Counted from the first letter of the stretch, positions 30,000 through 39,057 are shown. The stretch is 64,000 bases of DNA from Pseudomonas sp. Teo4 (GCF_034387475.1 NZ_JAXCIL010000002.1:2108001-2172000); one strand, 5' to 3'. Numbers and translations are program-made. The notes: generated by a model from the sequence alone, not told the origin.

Positions 30000-30917
30000 A
30001 TGGTCGACAAACTGACGCACTTGAAACAGCTGGAGGCGGAGAGCATCCACATCATCCGCGAGGTGGCCGCCGAGTTCGATAACCCGGTGATGCTGTACTC
30101 GATCGGCAAGGACTCCGCCGTGATGCTGCACCTGGCGCGCAAAGCCTTCTTCCCGGGCAAGCTGCCGTTCCCGGTGATGCACGTCGACACCCAGTGGAAA
30201 TTCCAGGAGATGTACAGCTTCCGCGACAAGATGGTCGAGGAAATGGGCCTGGAACTGATCACCCACGTCAACCCGGAAGGTGTGGCCCAGGGTATCAACC
30301 CGTTCACCCATGGCAGCTCCAAGCACACCGACATCATGAAGACCCAGGGCCTGAAGCAGGCATTGGACAAGCATGGTTTCGACGCTGCTTTCGGTGGTGC
30401 CCGCCGCGACGAAGAGAAGTCGCGCGCCAAGGAGCGCGTTTACTCGTTCCGTGACAGCAAGCACCGCTGGGACCCGAAAAACCAGCGCCCCGAGCTGTGG
30501 AACGTGTACAACGGCAAGGTCAACAAGGGCGAGTCGATCCGCGTGTTCCCGCTGTCCAACTGGACCGAGCTGGACATCTGGCAGTACATCTACCTCGAAG
30601 GCATCCCGATCGTGCCGCTGTACTTCGCCGCCGAGCGGGAAGTGATCGAGAAGAACGGCACCCTGATCATGATCGACGACGAGCGCATCCTCGAGCACCT
30701 CACCGACGAGGAAAAGGCTCGCATCGTCAAGAAGAAAGTGCGTTTCCGTACCCTTGGCTGCTACCCGTTGACGGGTGCCGTCGAGTCGGAGGCCGAGACC
30801 CTGACGGACATCATCCAGGAGATGCTCCTGACTCGTACGTCCGAACGCCAGGGCCGTGTCATCGACCACGATGGCGCAGGCTCGATGGAAGACAAAAAAC
30901 GCCAAGGCTACTTCTAA
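30000..30917 (+). CDS. cysD: Sulfate adenylyltransferase subunit 2 CysD
   Basis: 305 aa, full length. ATP-PPi-loop sulfate adenylyltransferase that makes APS from ATP and sulfate, driven by the CysN GTPase. PP-loop motif [17 protein letters not shown] (about residues 34-50), [16 protein letters not shown] and [13 protein letters not shown] are typical. It starts the cysD-cysNC operon (15 bp gap); the AT-rich upstream 29880-29950 probably holds the promoter and CysB sites, not individually resolved. Confidence 0.96.
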   Translation: MVDKLTHLKQLEAESIHIIREVAAEFDNPVMLYSIGKDSAVMLHLARKAFFPGKLPFPVMHVDTQWKFQEMYSFRDKMVEEMGLELITHVNPEGVAQGINPFTHGSSKHTDIMKTQGLKQALDKHGFDAAFGGARRDEEKSRAKERVYSFRDSKHRWDPKNQRPELWNVYNGKVNKGESIRVFPLSNWTELDIWQYIYLEGIPIVPLYFAAEREVIEKNGTLIMIDDERILEHLTDEEKARIVKKKVRFRTLGCYPLTGAVESEAETLTDIIQEMLLTRTSERQGRVIDHDGAGSMEDKKRQGYF

Positions 30918-30932
30918 TTTCAGGGTTTCATC

Positions 30933-32834
30933 ATGTCGCACCAATCCGATTTGATCAGCGAAGACATCCTCGCTTATCTGGCTCAGCACGAGCGTAAAGA
31001 ACTGCTGCGTTTCCTCACCTGCGGTAACGTGGATGACGGCAAGAGCACCCTGATCGGGCGCCTGCTGCACGACTCGAAGATGATCTACGAGGACCACCTC
31101 GAGGCCATCACCCGCGATTCGAAGAAAGTCGGTACCACCGGCGAAGAAGTCGACCTGGCGCTGCTGGTCGACGGCCTGCAGGCCGAGCGCGAGCAGGGCA
31201 TCACCATCGATGTCGCCTACCGCTACTTCTCTACCGCCAAGCGCAAGTTCATCATCGCCGACACCCCGGGCCACGAGCAGTACACCCGCAACATGGCCAC
31301 CGGCGCCTCGACCTGCGACCTGGCGATCATCCTGGTCGATGCCCGTTACGGCGTGCAGACCCAGACCCGCCGCCACAGCTACATCGCTTCCCTGCTGGGC
31401 ATCAAGCACATCGTGGTCGCGGTCAACAAGATGGACCTCAAAGGCTTCGATGAAGGCGTCTTCGAGTCGATCAAGGCCGACTACCTGAAGTTCGCCGAAG
31501 CCATCAACCTGAAGCCGTCGAGCCTGCACTTCGTGCCGATGTCGGCGCTCAAGGGCGACAACGTGGTCAATCACAGCGAGCAATCGCCGTGGTACGCCGG
31601 CCCGACGCTGATGGAAATCCTCGAAACCGTGGAAGTGTCGGCCGACCGCAATGTCACCGACCTGCGTTTCCCGGTGCAGTACGTCAACCGTCCGAACCTG
31701 AACTTCCGCGGCTTCGCCGGCACCATCGCCAGCGGCGTGGTGCACAAGGGTGACGAAATCGTCGTGCTGCCGTCAGGCAAGAGCAGCCGGGTCAAGTCCA
31801 TCGTCACCTACGAAGGTGAACTGGAAAACGCCGGCCCAGGCCAGGCGGTGACCCTGACCATGGAAGACGAGATCGACATCTCCCGTGGCGACTTGCTGGT
31901 GCATGCCGACAACGTTCCGCCGGTGACCGACCAGTTCGACGCCATGCTGGTGTGGATGGCCGAAGAGCCGATGCTGCCGGGCAAGAAATACGACATCAAG
32001 CGCGCCACCAGCTACGTGCCGGGCTCGATTGCCAGCATCACCCACAAGGTCGATGTGAACACCCTGGAGCAGGGCGCTGCCAGTGCCTTGCAACTGAACG
32101 AGATCGGCCGCGTCAAGGTTGCCCTGGACGCTGCAATTGCCCTGGACGGTTACGACAGCAACCGCACTACCGGCGCGTTCATCGTCATCGACCGCCTGAC
32201 CAACGGCACGGTCGGTGCCGGCATGATCATCGCCCCGCCAGTCCTGCCGCATGGCACCACTGGCCAGCATGGCAAGCAGGCTCACGTGTCCACCGAAGAG
32301 CGCGCCCTGCGCTTCGGTCAGCAGCCGGCCACCGTGCTGTTCAGCGGCCTGTCCGGCGCTGGCAAGAGCACCCTGGCCTATGCCGTTGAGCGCAAGCTGT
32401 TCGACATGGGCCGTGCTGTCTACGTGCTCGATGGCCAGAACCTGCGTCACGACCTGAACAAAGGCCTGCCACAGGATCGCGCTGGCCGCACCGAGAACTG
32501 GCGTCGTGCCGCCCATGTGGCGCGCCAGTTCAACGAAGCCGGCATGCTGACCCTGGCAGCGTTCGTTGCCCCGGATGCCGAAGGCCGTGAACAGGCCAAG
32601 GCGCTGATCGGCAAAGAGCGCCTGGTGACCGTTTACGTGCAGGCATCGCCGATTGCCTGCCGCGAGCGTGACCCGCAGGGCCTGTACGCCGCTGGCGGCG
32701 ACAACATCCCGGGCGAAAGCTTCCCGTACGATGTGCCGCTGGACGCCGACCTGGTGATCGATACCCAAACCACCAGCGTGGAAGAGGGCGTGAAGCAGGT
32801 GTTGGACGTGCTGCGTCAGCGCGGTGCGATCTAA
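30933..32834 (+). CDS. cysNC: Bifunctional sulfate adenylyltransferase subunit 1 / APS kinase CysNC
   Basis: 633 aa fusion. The N-terminal EF-Tu-like GTPase (about 20-440) has G1 [10 protein letters not shown]3 DTPGHEQ and G4 NKMDL; the C-terminal APS kinase (about 460-633) has P-loop GLSGAGKST and [11 protein letters not shown]. It turns sulfate into PAPS with CysD. The CysN-CysC fusion is usual in Pseudomonas. A strong terminator follows. Confidence 0.97.
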   Translation: MSHQSDLISEDILAYLAQHERKELLRFLTCGNVDDGKSTLIGRLLHDSKMIYEDHLEAITRDSKKVGTTGEEVDLALLVDGLQAEREQGITIDVAYRYFSTAKRKFIIADTPGHEQYTRNMATGASTCDLAIILVDARYGVQTQTRRHSYIASLLGIKHIVVAVNKMDLKGFDEGVFESIKADYLKFAEAINLKPSSLHFVPMSALKGDNVVNHSEQSPWYAGPTLMEILETVEVSADRNVTDLRFPVQYVNRPNLNFRGFAGTIASGVVHKGDEIVVLPSGKSSRVKSIVTYEGELENAGPGQAVTLTMEDEIDISRGDLLVHADNVPPVTDQFDAMLVWMAEEPMLPGKKYDIKRATSYVPGSIASITHKVDVNTLEQGAASALQLNEIGRVKVALDAAIALDGYDSNRTTGAFIVIDRLTNGTVGAGMIIAPPVLPHGTTGQHGKQAHVSTEERALRFGQQPATVLFSGLSGAGKSTLAYAVERKLFDMGRAVYVLDGQNLRHDLNKGLPQDRAGRTENWRRAAHVARQFNEAGMLTLAAFVAPDAEGREQAKALIGKERLVTVYVQASPIACRERDPQGLYAAGGDNIPGESFPYDVPLDADLVIDTQTTSVEEGVKQVLDVLRQRGAI

Positions 32835-32852
32835 GCGTTAGTGCTGCATGGA

Positions 32853-32878
32853 AAACCCCGCTTCGGCGGGGTTTTTTG
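32853..32878 (+). terminator. Rho-independent terminator after cysNC
   Basis: AAAACCCCGC-TTC-GGCGGGGTTTTTT forms a perfect GC-rich stem with U tract, 19 bp after the cysNC stop. Confidence 0.93.
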
Positions 32879-32912
32879 TTTGTGGCTCATGCGCTTGGAA
32901 TGAGCTGGTGGG

Positions 32913-32942
32913 TTGACAAGTATACAAGTTGACAAGTTGACA
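32913..32942 (+). promoter_or_regulatory. Tandem TTGACA(AGT) repeats upstream of HTH protein gene
   Basis: Three TTGACA hexamers (32913, 32929, 32937), the last two inside an 8-base tandem repeat ACAAGTTG. The most downstream can serve as a -35, with TAGCCT/TATGGA near 32961-32970 as a poor -10. The repeated hexamers could be the operator for the HTH protein encoded directly downstream; that is inference. Confidence 0.5.
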
Positions 32943-33003
32943 TGCGTTGGCCCGCTGCTCTAGCCTATGGACGTAGGGGCGATTCAGGCCCTGAGGAGGT
33001 CCC

Positions 33004-33636
33004 ATGACTACAGTGACACACGAAGCACTCCATCCAGTGATCGGTCGTATCGAAGCCGCCAAGGCTGCATTACGTGAGCGCTTTGAGGAGCACCTTGCCC
33101 GTGCATCGGAAGCGGTGGTGCTGAAGGCATTGGACCTTGCAGACGACAAAGCTTTTGCCACGCTTGCCAAGGTAGACGTCGAGACGAAACGTAGTATCGC
33201 AACGCGTAATCAGGAAGCCGTGTCCAGGATGAAAGCGCGTGCGTTCGAGCGGGTCGACAGTCGCTGCGAGTTGCTGGACGCCAAGGCGGCCTGCGAAATC
33301 CTGGGTATCACAAAGCAAGCGCTGAGTCAGAAGGCAAAGGGTGGAAACCTGCTTGCGTACACCAATACCGGTAACCGCAGAAAATTCTACCCGTCGTTTC
33401 AGTTTGCGGATAACAAGCCCAGGGTAGTTGTTGCAAAACTGATCAATGCCCTCAATGTTGACCCCGCTGATGTCGAGGCCATGAATTTTCTGGTTCAGCA
33501 TTTGGTCGGCAAAATGGACTACTCAAATCCTGGAGAGCCAAGCAATGAACTGCCGCGTTTCAATTTACTGGATGACAGTGCGGCCCTGGAAATCATCAAG
33601 CGCGACTACGTAAATGCCTTAACGGCGGGGCAGTGA
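33004..33636 (+). CDS. HTH protein, possible antitoxin for the RES protein
   Basis: 210 aa, start ATG 33004 with GAGGAGG upstream. The N-terminal half (about 1-95) is helical and charged. A helix-turn-helix lies at about 97-125 (AKAACEILGITKQALSQKAK), followed by a short beta/basic part (TGNRRKFYPSFQF) and a C-terminal domain. This plan (DNA binding, then toxin-binding end) recalls antitoxins that accompany RES toxins. It is convergent with the RES gene 32 bp away rather than upstream of it in one operon, so the pairing is a proposal. Lower GC than the core genes on both sides. Confidence 0.55.
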   Translation: MTTVTHEALHPVIGRIEAAKAALRERFEEHLARASEAVVLKALDLADDKAFATLAKVDVETKRSIATRNQEAVSRMKARAFERVDSRCELLDAKAACEILGITKQALSQKAKGGNLLAYTNTGNRRKFYPSFQFADNKPRVVVAKLINALNVDPADVEAMNFLVQHLVGKMDYSNPGEPSNELPRFNLLDDSAALEIIKRDYVNALTAGQ

Positions 33637-33668
33637 AACCGGCCTGGTAAAGCTCATTTTTTGTGTGC

Positions 33669-34337
33669 TTACTCCAGCGCTACACCTAAGCTATCCAGAA
33701 ACTCGATTGCTGTTTCACCGTTAGATAGCACCACCTCCATCACAGGCTGGTAGTCCACTGCTTCGATCTGGGTTGAGCGGCCTGCGAATAAGACGAGATT
33801 GCATCCCTTCAGGGAGCCGGTGACGGAATAGACGGTTGATTGATAAAGCAGCCCATCAACGTCATTTCGGTATATGCATGCCTGGCTGATTTTCTGGGTG
33901 AGTGCGTAGCCCTCTCTGCCTTGGCCCTTCGCCTGCACGATATCCCGTACTTTGTGATGTGTGGCCCGATTCGCCAGGGCGGCAACATCAATCACATTCA
34001 AGATGCGAGCGGCCTTTAGCTGGTGCAGCGAAGTCCCCTCAAGCCGAGAAAAGCGCACGGGTTGATCATCCACACCTTGGCCAGGCTGGAAACTCTCGGC
34101 CACGGCAACTTCCTGTGTAAAACCCAGGTAATAGACCCCAATCAATTTGTCAGGGTCGGCGTAGCGTGTATCGGAGTCGGCGCGATAGTTAACAGGGTTG
34201 GCATCGTACCGAGAGGGTTGAACGCGGTGTAGAACCGTTCCTTCAAGTATCTGTCGTATTAGGTCTGGATACTTGCTAATTGCTTCTGCTATTGGTGCAG
34301 TCAATTCGTTTTCATACTGCTTTACCGTGCGGCTCAC
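33669..34337 (-). CDS. RES-domain protein (NAD+-degrading toxin family)
   Basis: 222 aa from GTG 34337, chosen because GGAGAG sits 6 bases upstream and it overlaps the stop of a small upstream frame; ATG 34364 would give 231 aa. RES hallmarks: the Arg in VLHRVQPSRYD, Tyr pair in GVYYLGFTQEVAVAESF with the conserved Glu, and the ordering typical of RES domains (about residues 45-200). RES proteins are ADP-ribosyltransferase-like NAD+ phosphorylases/hydrolases, usually toxins held by a Xre/MbcA-type antitoxin. No canonical antitoxin lies upstream. Moderate GC suggests acquisition. Confidence 0.75.
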   Translation of the reverse strand: MSRTVKQYENELTAPIAEAISKYPDLIRQILEGTVLHRVQPSRYDANPVNYRADSDTRYADPDKLIGVYYLGFTQEVAVAESFQPGQGVDDQPVRFSRLEGTSLHQLKAARILNVIDVAALANRATHHKVRDIVQAKGQGREGYALTQKISQACIYRNDVDGLLYQSTVYSVTGSLKGCNLVLFAGRSTQIEAVDYQPVMEVVLSNGETAIEFLDSLGVALE

Positions 34338-34465
34338 GAAAGCTCTCCGATCAATCGCGTGCATGCGCGCAGGGCTGCCAGGCGAAAAGGTCGGCCCTCT
34401 TTTTCAAGCATCCTTGAGCAGGGCAGTCCCTGTGTTTTTCGCCAGGCGATGATGCGAGCGATCAC
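34334..34465 (-). CDS. Possible small protein coupled to the RES gene
   Basis: From GTG 34465 it encodes 43 aa (VIARIIAWRKTQGLPCSRML...), basic, ending at a TGA that overlaps the RES start (GTGA). The frame is open further upstream to a stop near 34547 but without ATG. The stop/start overlap suggests translational coupling, as in many toxin-antitoxin operons, but the ribosome site is weak and I do not recognise the protein. It may be the remnant of an antitoxin. Confidence 0.35.
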   Translation of the reverse strand: MIARIIAWRKTQGLPCSRMLEKEGRPFRLAALRACTRLIGELS

Positions 34466-34526
34466 CTCGCTGGTGCAGCCTTGGTTCTCGCTTGTCAGGC
34501 AACCAAACAGATCCGAGTTGTTGTCT

Positions 34527-34709
34527 TTAGGTTGTTGGTTTTTTGATCAAGCGAAAATGCTCTTGATAATCCATCTGTCTTTCGCAGCCCTGTTTGTATG
34601 GGTCTATATCGCACTTGAATTGAATTTCCTGTCTGTCAGGAAATACTAAGGGTATCTCTAAGCTGCATCCTGATAAAATGATTGTCGTGGTCGCTATTAT
34701 AAACTTCAT
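34527..34709 (-). CDS. Possible small lipoprotein
   Basis: 60 aa, MKFIIATTTIILSGCSLEIP: a short basic n-region, hydrophobic core and lipobox LSGC with Cys at residue 15, followed by a Cys-containing polar tail. The ribosome site is weak and the DNA is AT-rich. The family is not recognised. It lies upstream of the RES gene in the same direction. Confidence 0.45.
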   Translation of the reverse strand: MKFIIATTTIILSGCSLEIPLVFPDRQEIQFKCDIDPYKQGCERQMDYQEHFRLIKKPTT

Positions 34710-34747
34710 GTGTCGCCAAGTCTCATGTGTGGGAGTGTTCTTGTCTG

Positions 34748-35310
34748 TATTTGATTAAGATGGCAAATGTGGTGTTCGGTGACTGGCAGGTAGGCGTGTT
34801 TCGTATCGGTGATTATGGCAAGTTCTTTGAGTGTAATTTTGGAAAAGGCGTGCAGGAGGATTTCTTTCTGGTTGTAGGATTTTTATGTGTTATAGACTGG
34901 GATTGTTTCTGGGTGCGTCTGTGGTCAACGTCTGTGGACAATGAGTACGTGCCCCTGATTAGGTGGCTGTCGCAGACCATAGGCAGCCATACAGTACTAC
35001 GCTGCGTGATAGAGGGCGGGAACCACTCCAGTTTGTAGTGAGTAATTCAGGCTTCTTATACGACCCATCACGAGATCGAATATGGTTCGCGCAAAGTGCG
35101 GAGACTCTGGATAGATCGTGTTGGAAAAATAACTATCTGAAGGTGACCGATTCCGGCAATATTTTAATATTTGACGGTCGCAATGGTGAGGTTCGATGGG
35201 CGCGTCAAGGTTACGCGCCGGGACGGCTACCTCGCAGACCAAAGATATATTCACACGAATATCCATCCATTCCTAACCCCCTTATTAAAATACCCCATGA
35301 TTTCCCATAA
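34748..35310 (+). pseudogene. Degenerate frame with a bulb-lectin-like segment
   Basis: Two overlapping frames: one beginning ATG 34748 (MANVVFGDWQVGVFRIGDYG) and stopping at 35038, the other open 34963-35310. The second includes FVVSNSGFLYDPSRDRIWFA and LKVTDSGNILIFDGRNGEVR, which line up with the repeated DGNLVxYD...xxW pattern of bulb-type (B-lectin) mannose-binding domains, with several key positions changed. The first frame could join it by one base near 34980-35030. It may be a decayed lectin or lectin-like bacteriocin gene, or chance. No good ribosome site was found. AT-rich. Confidence 0.3.
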
Positions 35311-35415
35311 GGAGTAGCCTCATTCCCCGGTACGTCGATCTCTAATCTATATATTCTGTTGTGTTTGAGGCAGCTTGGAGATCGTCGCATGGCGAGCAAC
35401 GGGGCGTTTTGCTGT

Positions 35416-35895
35416 TCAGATATGCGATTCCGACACCGGAATAACGCGCTTTTCCTTAACCGCCTTGTACGAAAAACTCGAATAAATCTCCTTCACCCCC
35501 GGCAACCGTTGCAACACCTCGCGGGTAAACTCCCCAAACGATTCCAAATCCCGCGCCAGAATCTCCAGCAAGAAGTCATACCGCCCGGAAATATTGTGAC
35601 AGGCAACAATCTCGGGAATCTCCATCAGACGTTTCTCGAAGGCCAACGCCATGTCCTTGGTGTGCGAATCCATCATGATGCTGACGAACGCGGTCACGCC
35701 AAACCCCAGCGCTTTGGGCGAAAGAATGGCCTGGTAACCGGTGATGTAGCCGTTGTCTTCCAGCAACTTGACCCGCCGCCAACAGGGGGAAGTGGTCAGT
35801 GCTACCTGGTCGGCAAGTTCGGAAACCGTGAGGCGGGCGTTGTCCTGCAAGGCGGCGAGCAGGGCGCGGTCGGTGCGGTCGAGGGTTGAAGGCAT
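35416..35895 (-). CDS. mdeR: Lrp/AsnC-family regulator MdeR
   Basis: 159 aa. N-terminal winged HTH (about 8-55, ARLTVSELADQVALTTSPCW then RRVKLLEDNGYI) and a C-terminal RAM effector domain (about 65-150). It is divergent from mdeA with 127 bp between, the arrangement described for mdeR-mdeA in P. putida, where MdeR activates methionine gamma-lyase expression in response to methionine. The symbol rests on family plus context. Confidence 0.85.
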   Translation of the reverse strand: MPSTLDRTDRALLAALQDNARLTVSELADQVALTTSPCWRRVKLLEDNGYITGYQAILSPKALGFGVTAFVSIMMDSHTKDMALAFEKRLMEIPEIVACHNISGRYDFLLEILARDLESFGEFTREVLQRLPGVKEIYSSFSYKAVKEKRVIPVSESHI

Positions 35896-36022
35896 GTTTT
35901 GCCCTCCTGGTCTGATATTTGTTGTTGTTGTCCCAAAAATGCTGCGAATGCGTGGTCAATTTTGGAAAAAATCAGGCGACTCGGTGGCATAAGCTTATAG
36001 CAAACCACCAGAGGTTGTTGCC

Positions 36023-37219
36023 ATGCGCGACTCCCATAACAACAGCGGTTTTTCCACGCGGGCCATCCATCACGGGTACGACCCGCTCACCCACGGTGGT
36101 GCATTGGTGCCGCCGGTTTACCAGACGGCGACCTACGCTTTTCCTACCGTCGAATACGGAGCAGCCTGCTTCGCAGGGGAACAAGCCGGGCACTTCTACA
36201 GCCGCATCTCCAACCCGACCCTGGCCCTGCTGGAGCAGCGCATGGCCTCGCTGGAGGGGGGCGAAGCGGGGTTGGCCCTGGCCTCGGGCATGGGGGCCAT
36301 CACTTCGACGCTGTGGACGTTGCTGCGTCCTGGGGATGAACTGGTCGTCGGGCGCACGCTGTATGGCTGCACCTTTGCCTACCTGCACCATGGCATTGGC
36401 GAGTTTGGGGTGAAGATCCGCCACGTCGACCTCAACGACATCAAGGCGCTGAAGGCGGCGATTACCAGCAAGACTCGGATGATCTACTTCGAAACGCCGG
36501 CCAACCCAAACATGCAATTGGTCGATATCGCCGCCGTGGCCGAGGCAGCACGGGGGCATGACTTGCATATCGTGGTCGACAACACCTATTGCACGCCGTA
36601 TCTGCAAAGGCCATTGGAGCTGGGCGCCGACCTGGTGGTGCATTCGGCCACCAAGTACCTCAGTGGCCATGGCGATATCACCGCCGGGCTGGTGGTCGGG
36701 CGCAAGGCGCTGGTCGACCGGATTCGTCTGGAAGGCCTCAAGGACATGACCGGTGCGGTGTTGTCGCCGCACGATGCCTCGCTACTGATGCGCGGTATCA
36801 AGACCCTGGCGCTGCGCTTGGAGCGCCATTGTGCCAGCGCCCAGCAAGTGGCCGAGTTCCTGGCAGGGCAGCCTCAGGTCGAGCTGATCCATTACCCGGG
36901 CCTGCCGTCATTCGGGCAGTACGCGCTGGCGCAGCGGCAAATGCGTTTGCCGGGCGGGATGATCGCGTTCGAACTCAAAGGTGGAATCGAGGCAGGGCGT
37001 CGCTTCATGAATGCTCTGCAGCTGTTCGCCCGAGCGGTGAGCCTGGGAGATGCCGAATCGCTGGCGCAACACCCTGCGAGCATGACCCACTCCAGCTATA
37101 CCACGAAGGAGCGGGCGCATCATGGAATATCGGAAGGGTTGGTGAGGCTGTCGGTGGGCTTGGAGGATGTAGAGGACTTGCTCGCCGATATCGAACAGGC
37201 GCTCAAGCACTGTGTATGA
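36023..37219 (+). CDS. mdeA: L-methionine gamma-lyase MdeA
   Basis: 398 aa, the length of the P. putida enzyme. PLP enzyme of the Cys/Met-metabolism family that splits methionine to methanethiol, 2-oxobutyrate and ammonia. The PLP Lys lies in VHSATKYLSGHGD (about residue 211), the diagnostic Cys of methionine gamma-lyases is present in TLYGCTF (about residue 116), and YSRISNPT and the phosphate-binding ASGMGAI are intact. Divergent from mdeR. The mdeB gene (2-oxobutyrate dehydrogenase E1) that I recall following mdeA in P. putida is not here. Confidence 0.93.
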   Translation: MRDSHNNSGFSTRAIHHGYDPLTHGGALVPPVYQTATYAFPTVEYGAACFAGEQAGHFYSRISNPTLALLEQRMASLEGGEAGLALASGMGAITSTLWTLLRPGDELVVGRTLYGCTFAYLHHGIGEFGVKIRHVDLNDIKALKAAITSKTRMIYFETPANPNMQLVDIAAVAEAARGHDLHIVVDNTYCTPYLQRPLELGADLVVHSATKYLSGHGDITAGLVVGRKALVDRIRLEGLKDMTGAVLSPHDASLLMRGIKTLALRLERHCASAQQVAEFLAGQPQVELIHYPGLPSFGQYALAQRQMRLPGGMIAFELKGGIEAGRRFMNALQLFARAVSLGDAESLAQHPASMTHSSYTTKERAHHGISEGLVRLSVGLEDVEDLLADIEQALKHCV

Positions 37220-37363
37220 GGTTGGCTGGAAGCGTCCTACTTATCGATGCCGGTTTTCGACAGCGATATCAAGAAACGTCGGATAGAGCCTGTTGAGGTG
37301 GTCACTTAGTTTGGGGATTCGCACGGAATCTGTTCCGTGCCTAGTCCATTCACCTGAACAGGC

Positions 37364-37753
37364 ATGAGTATGAAATTCAAGAGTGTACTTTCGCACGCCG
37401 CCCTGGCGCTTGTGGCGGTTACTGCCAGTGGGGTCGCCTTGGCAGGCGATGTGGGCCAGCCATGCTGCCCTTTCAGCGATAAAAGCCTGAAGACTTCGCC
37501 AGAAGCGCTGTCAGGTTCCACTCAGCAGTTGTTGAAACTGCAAGGTTTGAAGTTCACCTGGAAAGAAACGGGGCGCAAGGATATCGGGCTGATGGCGCAG
37601 GATGTCCAGGCCGTTTACCCGGAACTGGTTCATGAGAAGAACGAAAAGCTGACGGTGGACTACCAAAAACTGGTCGCACCGCTGATTGAGTCGATACGTG
37701 AACTGAATCAGCGGATCGATACACTGGAGAAGGCTCAGGCCAAGACGATGTAA
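37364..37753 (+). CDS. Secreted stand-alone S74 (endosialidase-type) chaperone domain protein
   Basis: 129 aa. A signal peptide (MKFKSVLSHAALALVAV...ALA) is followed almost directly by an S74 intramolecular-chaperone domain: FSDKSLKTS, TQQLLKLQGLKFTWKET, IGLMAQDVQAVYPELV, LTVDYQKLVAPLIESIRELN. This domain normally ends phage tail-spikes or large autotransporters and cuts itself off with a Ser-Lys pair; both residues are kept here with the standard spacing of five (Ser in SDKSLK to Lys). Here it is a whole small secreted protein without any fibre attached. The start is ATG 37364 or 37370. Confidence 0.8.
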   Translation: MSMKFKSVLSHAALALVAVTASGVALAGDVGQPCCPFSDKSLKTSPEALSGSTQQLLKLQGLKFTWKETGRKDIGLMAQDVQAVYPELVHEKNEKLTVDYQKLVAPLIESIRELNQRIDTLEKAQAKTM

Positions 37754-37783
37754 CTCTGGTTGTAGCCGTATTCGTCACGCAAT

Positions 37784-37811
37784 AAAAAAGGCCTCTTCCG
37801 AGGCCTTTTTG
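37784..37811. terminator. Bidirectional terminator between S74 gene and zapG
   Basis: AAAAAAGGCCTC-TTCC-GAGGCCTTTTT is a perfect stem with A and U runs on both sides, between convergent genes. Confidence 0.92.
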
Positions 37812-37823
37812 CATTTCACCCGC

Positions 37824-38261
37824 TTAACGCTTGAGCCCGTAGCTCTCGTCCAGCATGCCCGGCGAGTTCGGCGCTTTTGGCGCGTAGTCGCGTGGCACTT
37901 CCGCAGTGTCCTTCGGAGGGGTCAGGCGGTCACGTGGGGCCTGGGCCGACTCGGAGTGCAGGGCGGCCAGCAGACGCTGACGGGTAACCTCGTCCAGCGC
38001 CAGGGCGTTGGCGCCTTCGGCCAGGTGGTCCTGGACATCCTGGTAGCTCTGGGTCAGCTTTTTGACCAGCACGGCGGTGCTGTTGAAGTGGGTGACCACC
38101 TCATTCTGGTAGGTGTCGAAACGCTGCTGGATATCATCCAGCTGGCGCTGTGTGCTGCTCGGCGCGGCATTGGGCAGCAGGCGGGCGACGACGAAACCGA
38201 CCACGACGCCGACGACCAGGGCCAGGGTCGGCAACAACCAAACAAGGAGCGAGTGTTCCAC
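37824..38261 (-). CDS. zapG: Cell-envelope protein ZapG (YhcB, DUF1043)
   Basis: 145 aa. One N-terminal membrane helix (LVWLLPTLALVVGVVVGFVV, about 6-25) followed by a coiled-coil (about 38-80, QRQLDDIQQRFDTYQNEVV) and a disordered Pro-rich tail. YhcB/ZapG coordinates cell-wall synthesis and shape in gamma-proteobacteria. Alone between convergent and divergent neighbours. Confidence 0.85.
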   Translation of the reverse strand: MEHSLLVWLLPTLALVVGVVVGFVVARLLPNAAPSSTQRQLDDIQQRFDTYQNEVVTHFNSTAVLVKKLTQSYQDVQDHLAEGANALALDEVTRQRLLAALHSESAQAPRDRLTPPKDTAEVPRDYAPKAPNSPGMLDESYGLKR

Positions 38262-38396
38262 GAGTCCTTCCTCTATAAACGGCTTTGCTTTACGTTAACG
38301 GCTCAGACCTGCGCTGTATACCGCGAGCGATCGCAAATCAGAACAGAATTCCTCTGCTAGACGAATCGACCCCTCCTGAGGTCACGGAGTAGTGCC

Positions 38397-39032
38397 TTGC
38401 TTGTCCGCGAAACCCCCTTGTTCATCGATGGCCCCGTTGGCCAGCTGGAAGCCTTGTACCTGGACGTGGCCGATGCCCGTGGCGCGGTGCTGATCTGCCA
38501 CCCCAACCCGGTTCAGGGCGGCACCATGCTCAACAAGGTGGTTTCGACACTGCAGCGTACCGCCCGCGATGCTGGCTACGTGACGCTTCGTTTCAACTAC
38601 CGCGGCGTCGGTCAGAGTGCTGGCAGTCATGACATGGGCGCCGGCGAGGTGGCCGATGCCGAGGCGGCCGTTGCCTGGCTCAGGGCGAAACACCCGGAGC
38701 TGCCCCTAGTGTTGATGGGCTTTTCCTTCGGTGGGTTCGTCGCCGCCAGCCTGGCCGGCCAGCTGGAAGGGCAGGGCGTGGCCTTGCAGCACCTGTTCAT
38801 GATCGCCCCTGCGGTGATGCGCCTGCGCGATGATTTCCCCCTGGCGCAGCTTTGCCCGATCACCGTGGTGCAGCCGGAAACCGACGAAGTCGTCGATCCG
38901 CAGCTGGTTTACGATTGGTCCGACAGCCTGTCGCGCCCCCATGAGCTGCTGAAAGTGGCAGAATGCGGACACTTCTTCCATGGCAAGCTGACCGATCTGA
39001 AGGATCTGCTGCTGCCGCGCCTTTCGAACTGA
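38397..39032 (+). CDS. Alpha/beta-hydrolase, serine esterase-like
   Basis: 211 aa from TTG 38397 with GGAG 8 bases upstream; no ATG fits. Family features: [22 protein letters not shown], nucleophile GFSFGG (about residues 108-113), acid in PETDEVVDP and His in CGHFFHG. Similar to the YsgA/dienelactone-type hydrolases found before trpS in pseudomonads. Substrate unknown. 25 bp upstream of trpS, so probably co-transcribed. Confidence 0.85.
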   Translation: MLVRETPLFIDGPVGQLEALYLDVADARGAVLICHPNPVQGGTMLNKVVSTLQRTARDAGYVTLRFNYRGVGQSAGSHDMGAGEVADAEAAVAWLRAKHPELPLVLMGFSFGGFVAASLAGQLEGQGVALQHLFMIAPAVMRLRDDFPLAQLCPITVVQPETDEVVDPQLVYDWSDSLSRPHELLKVAECGHFFHGKLTDLKDLLLPRLSN

Positions 39033-39057
39033 GCCAAGCCTGAATAAGCGAACACCC

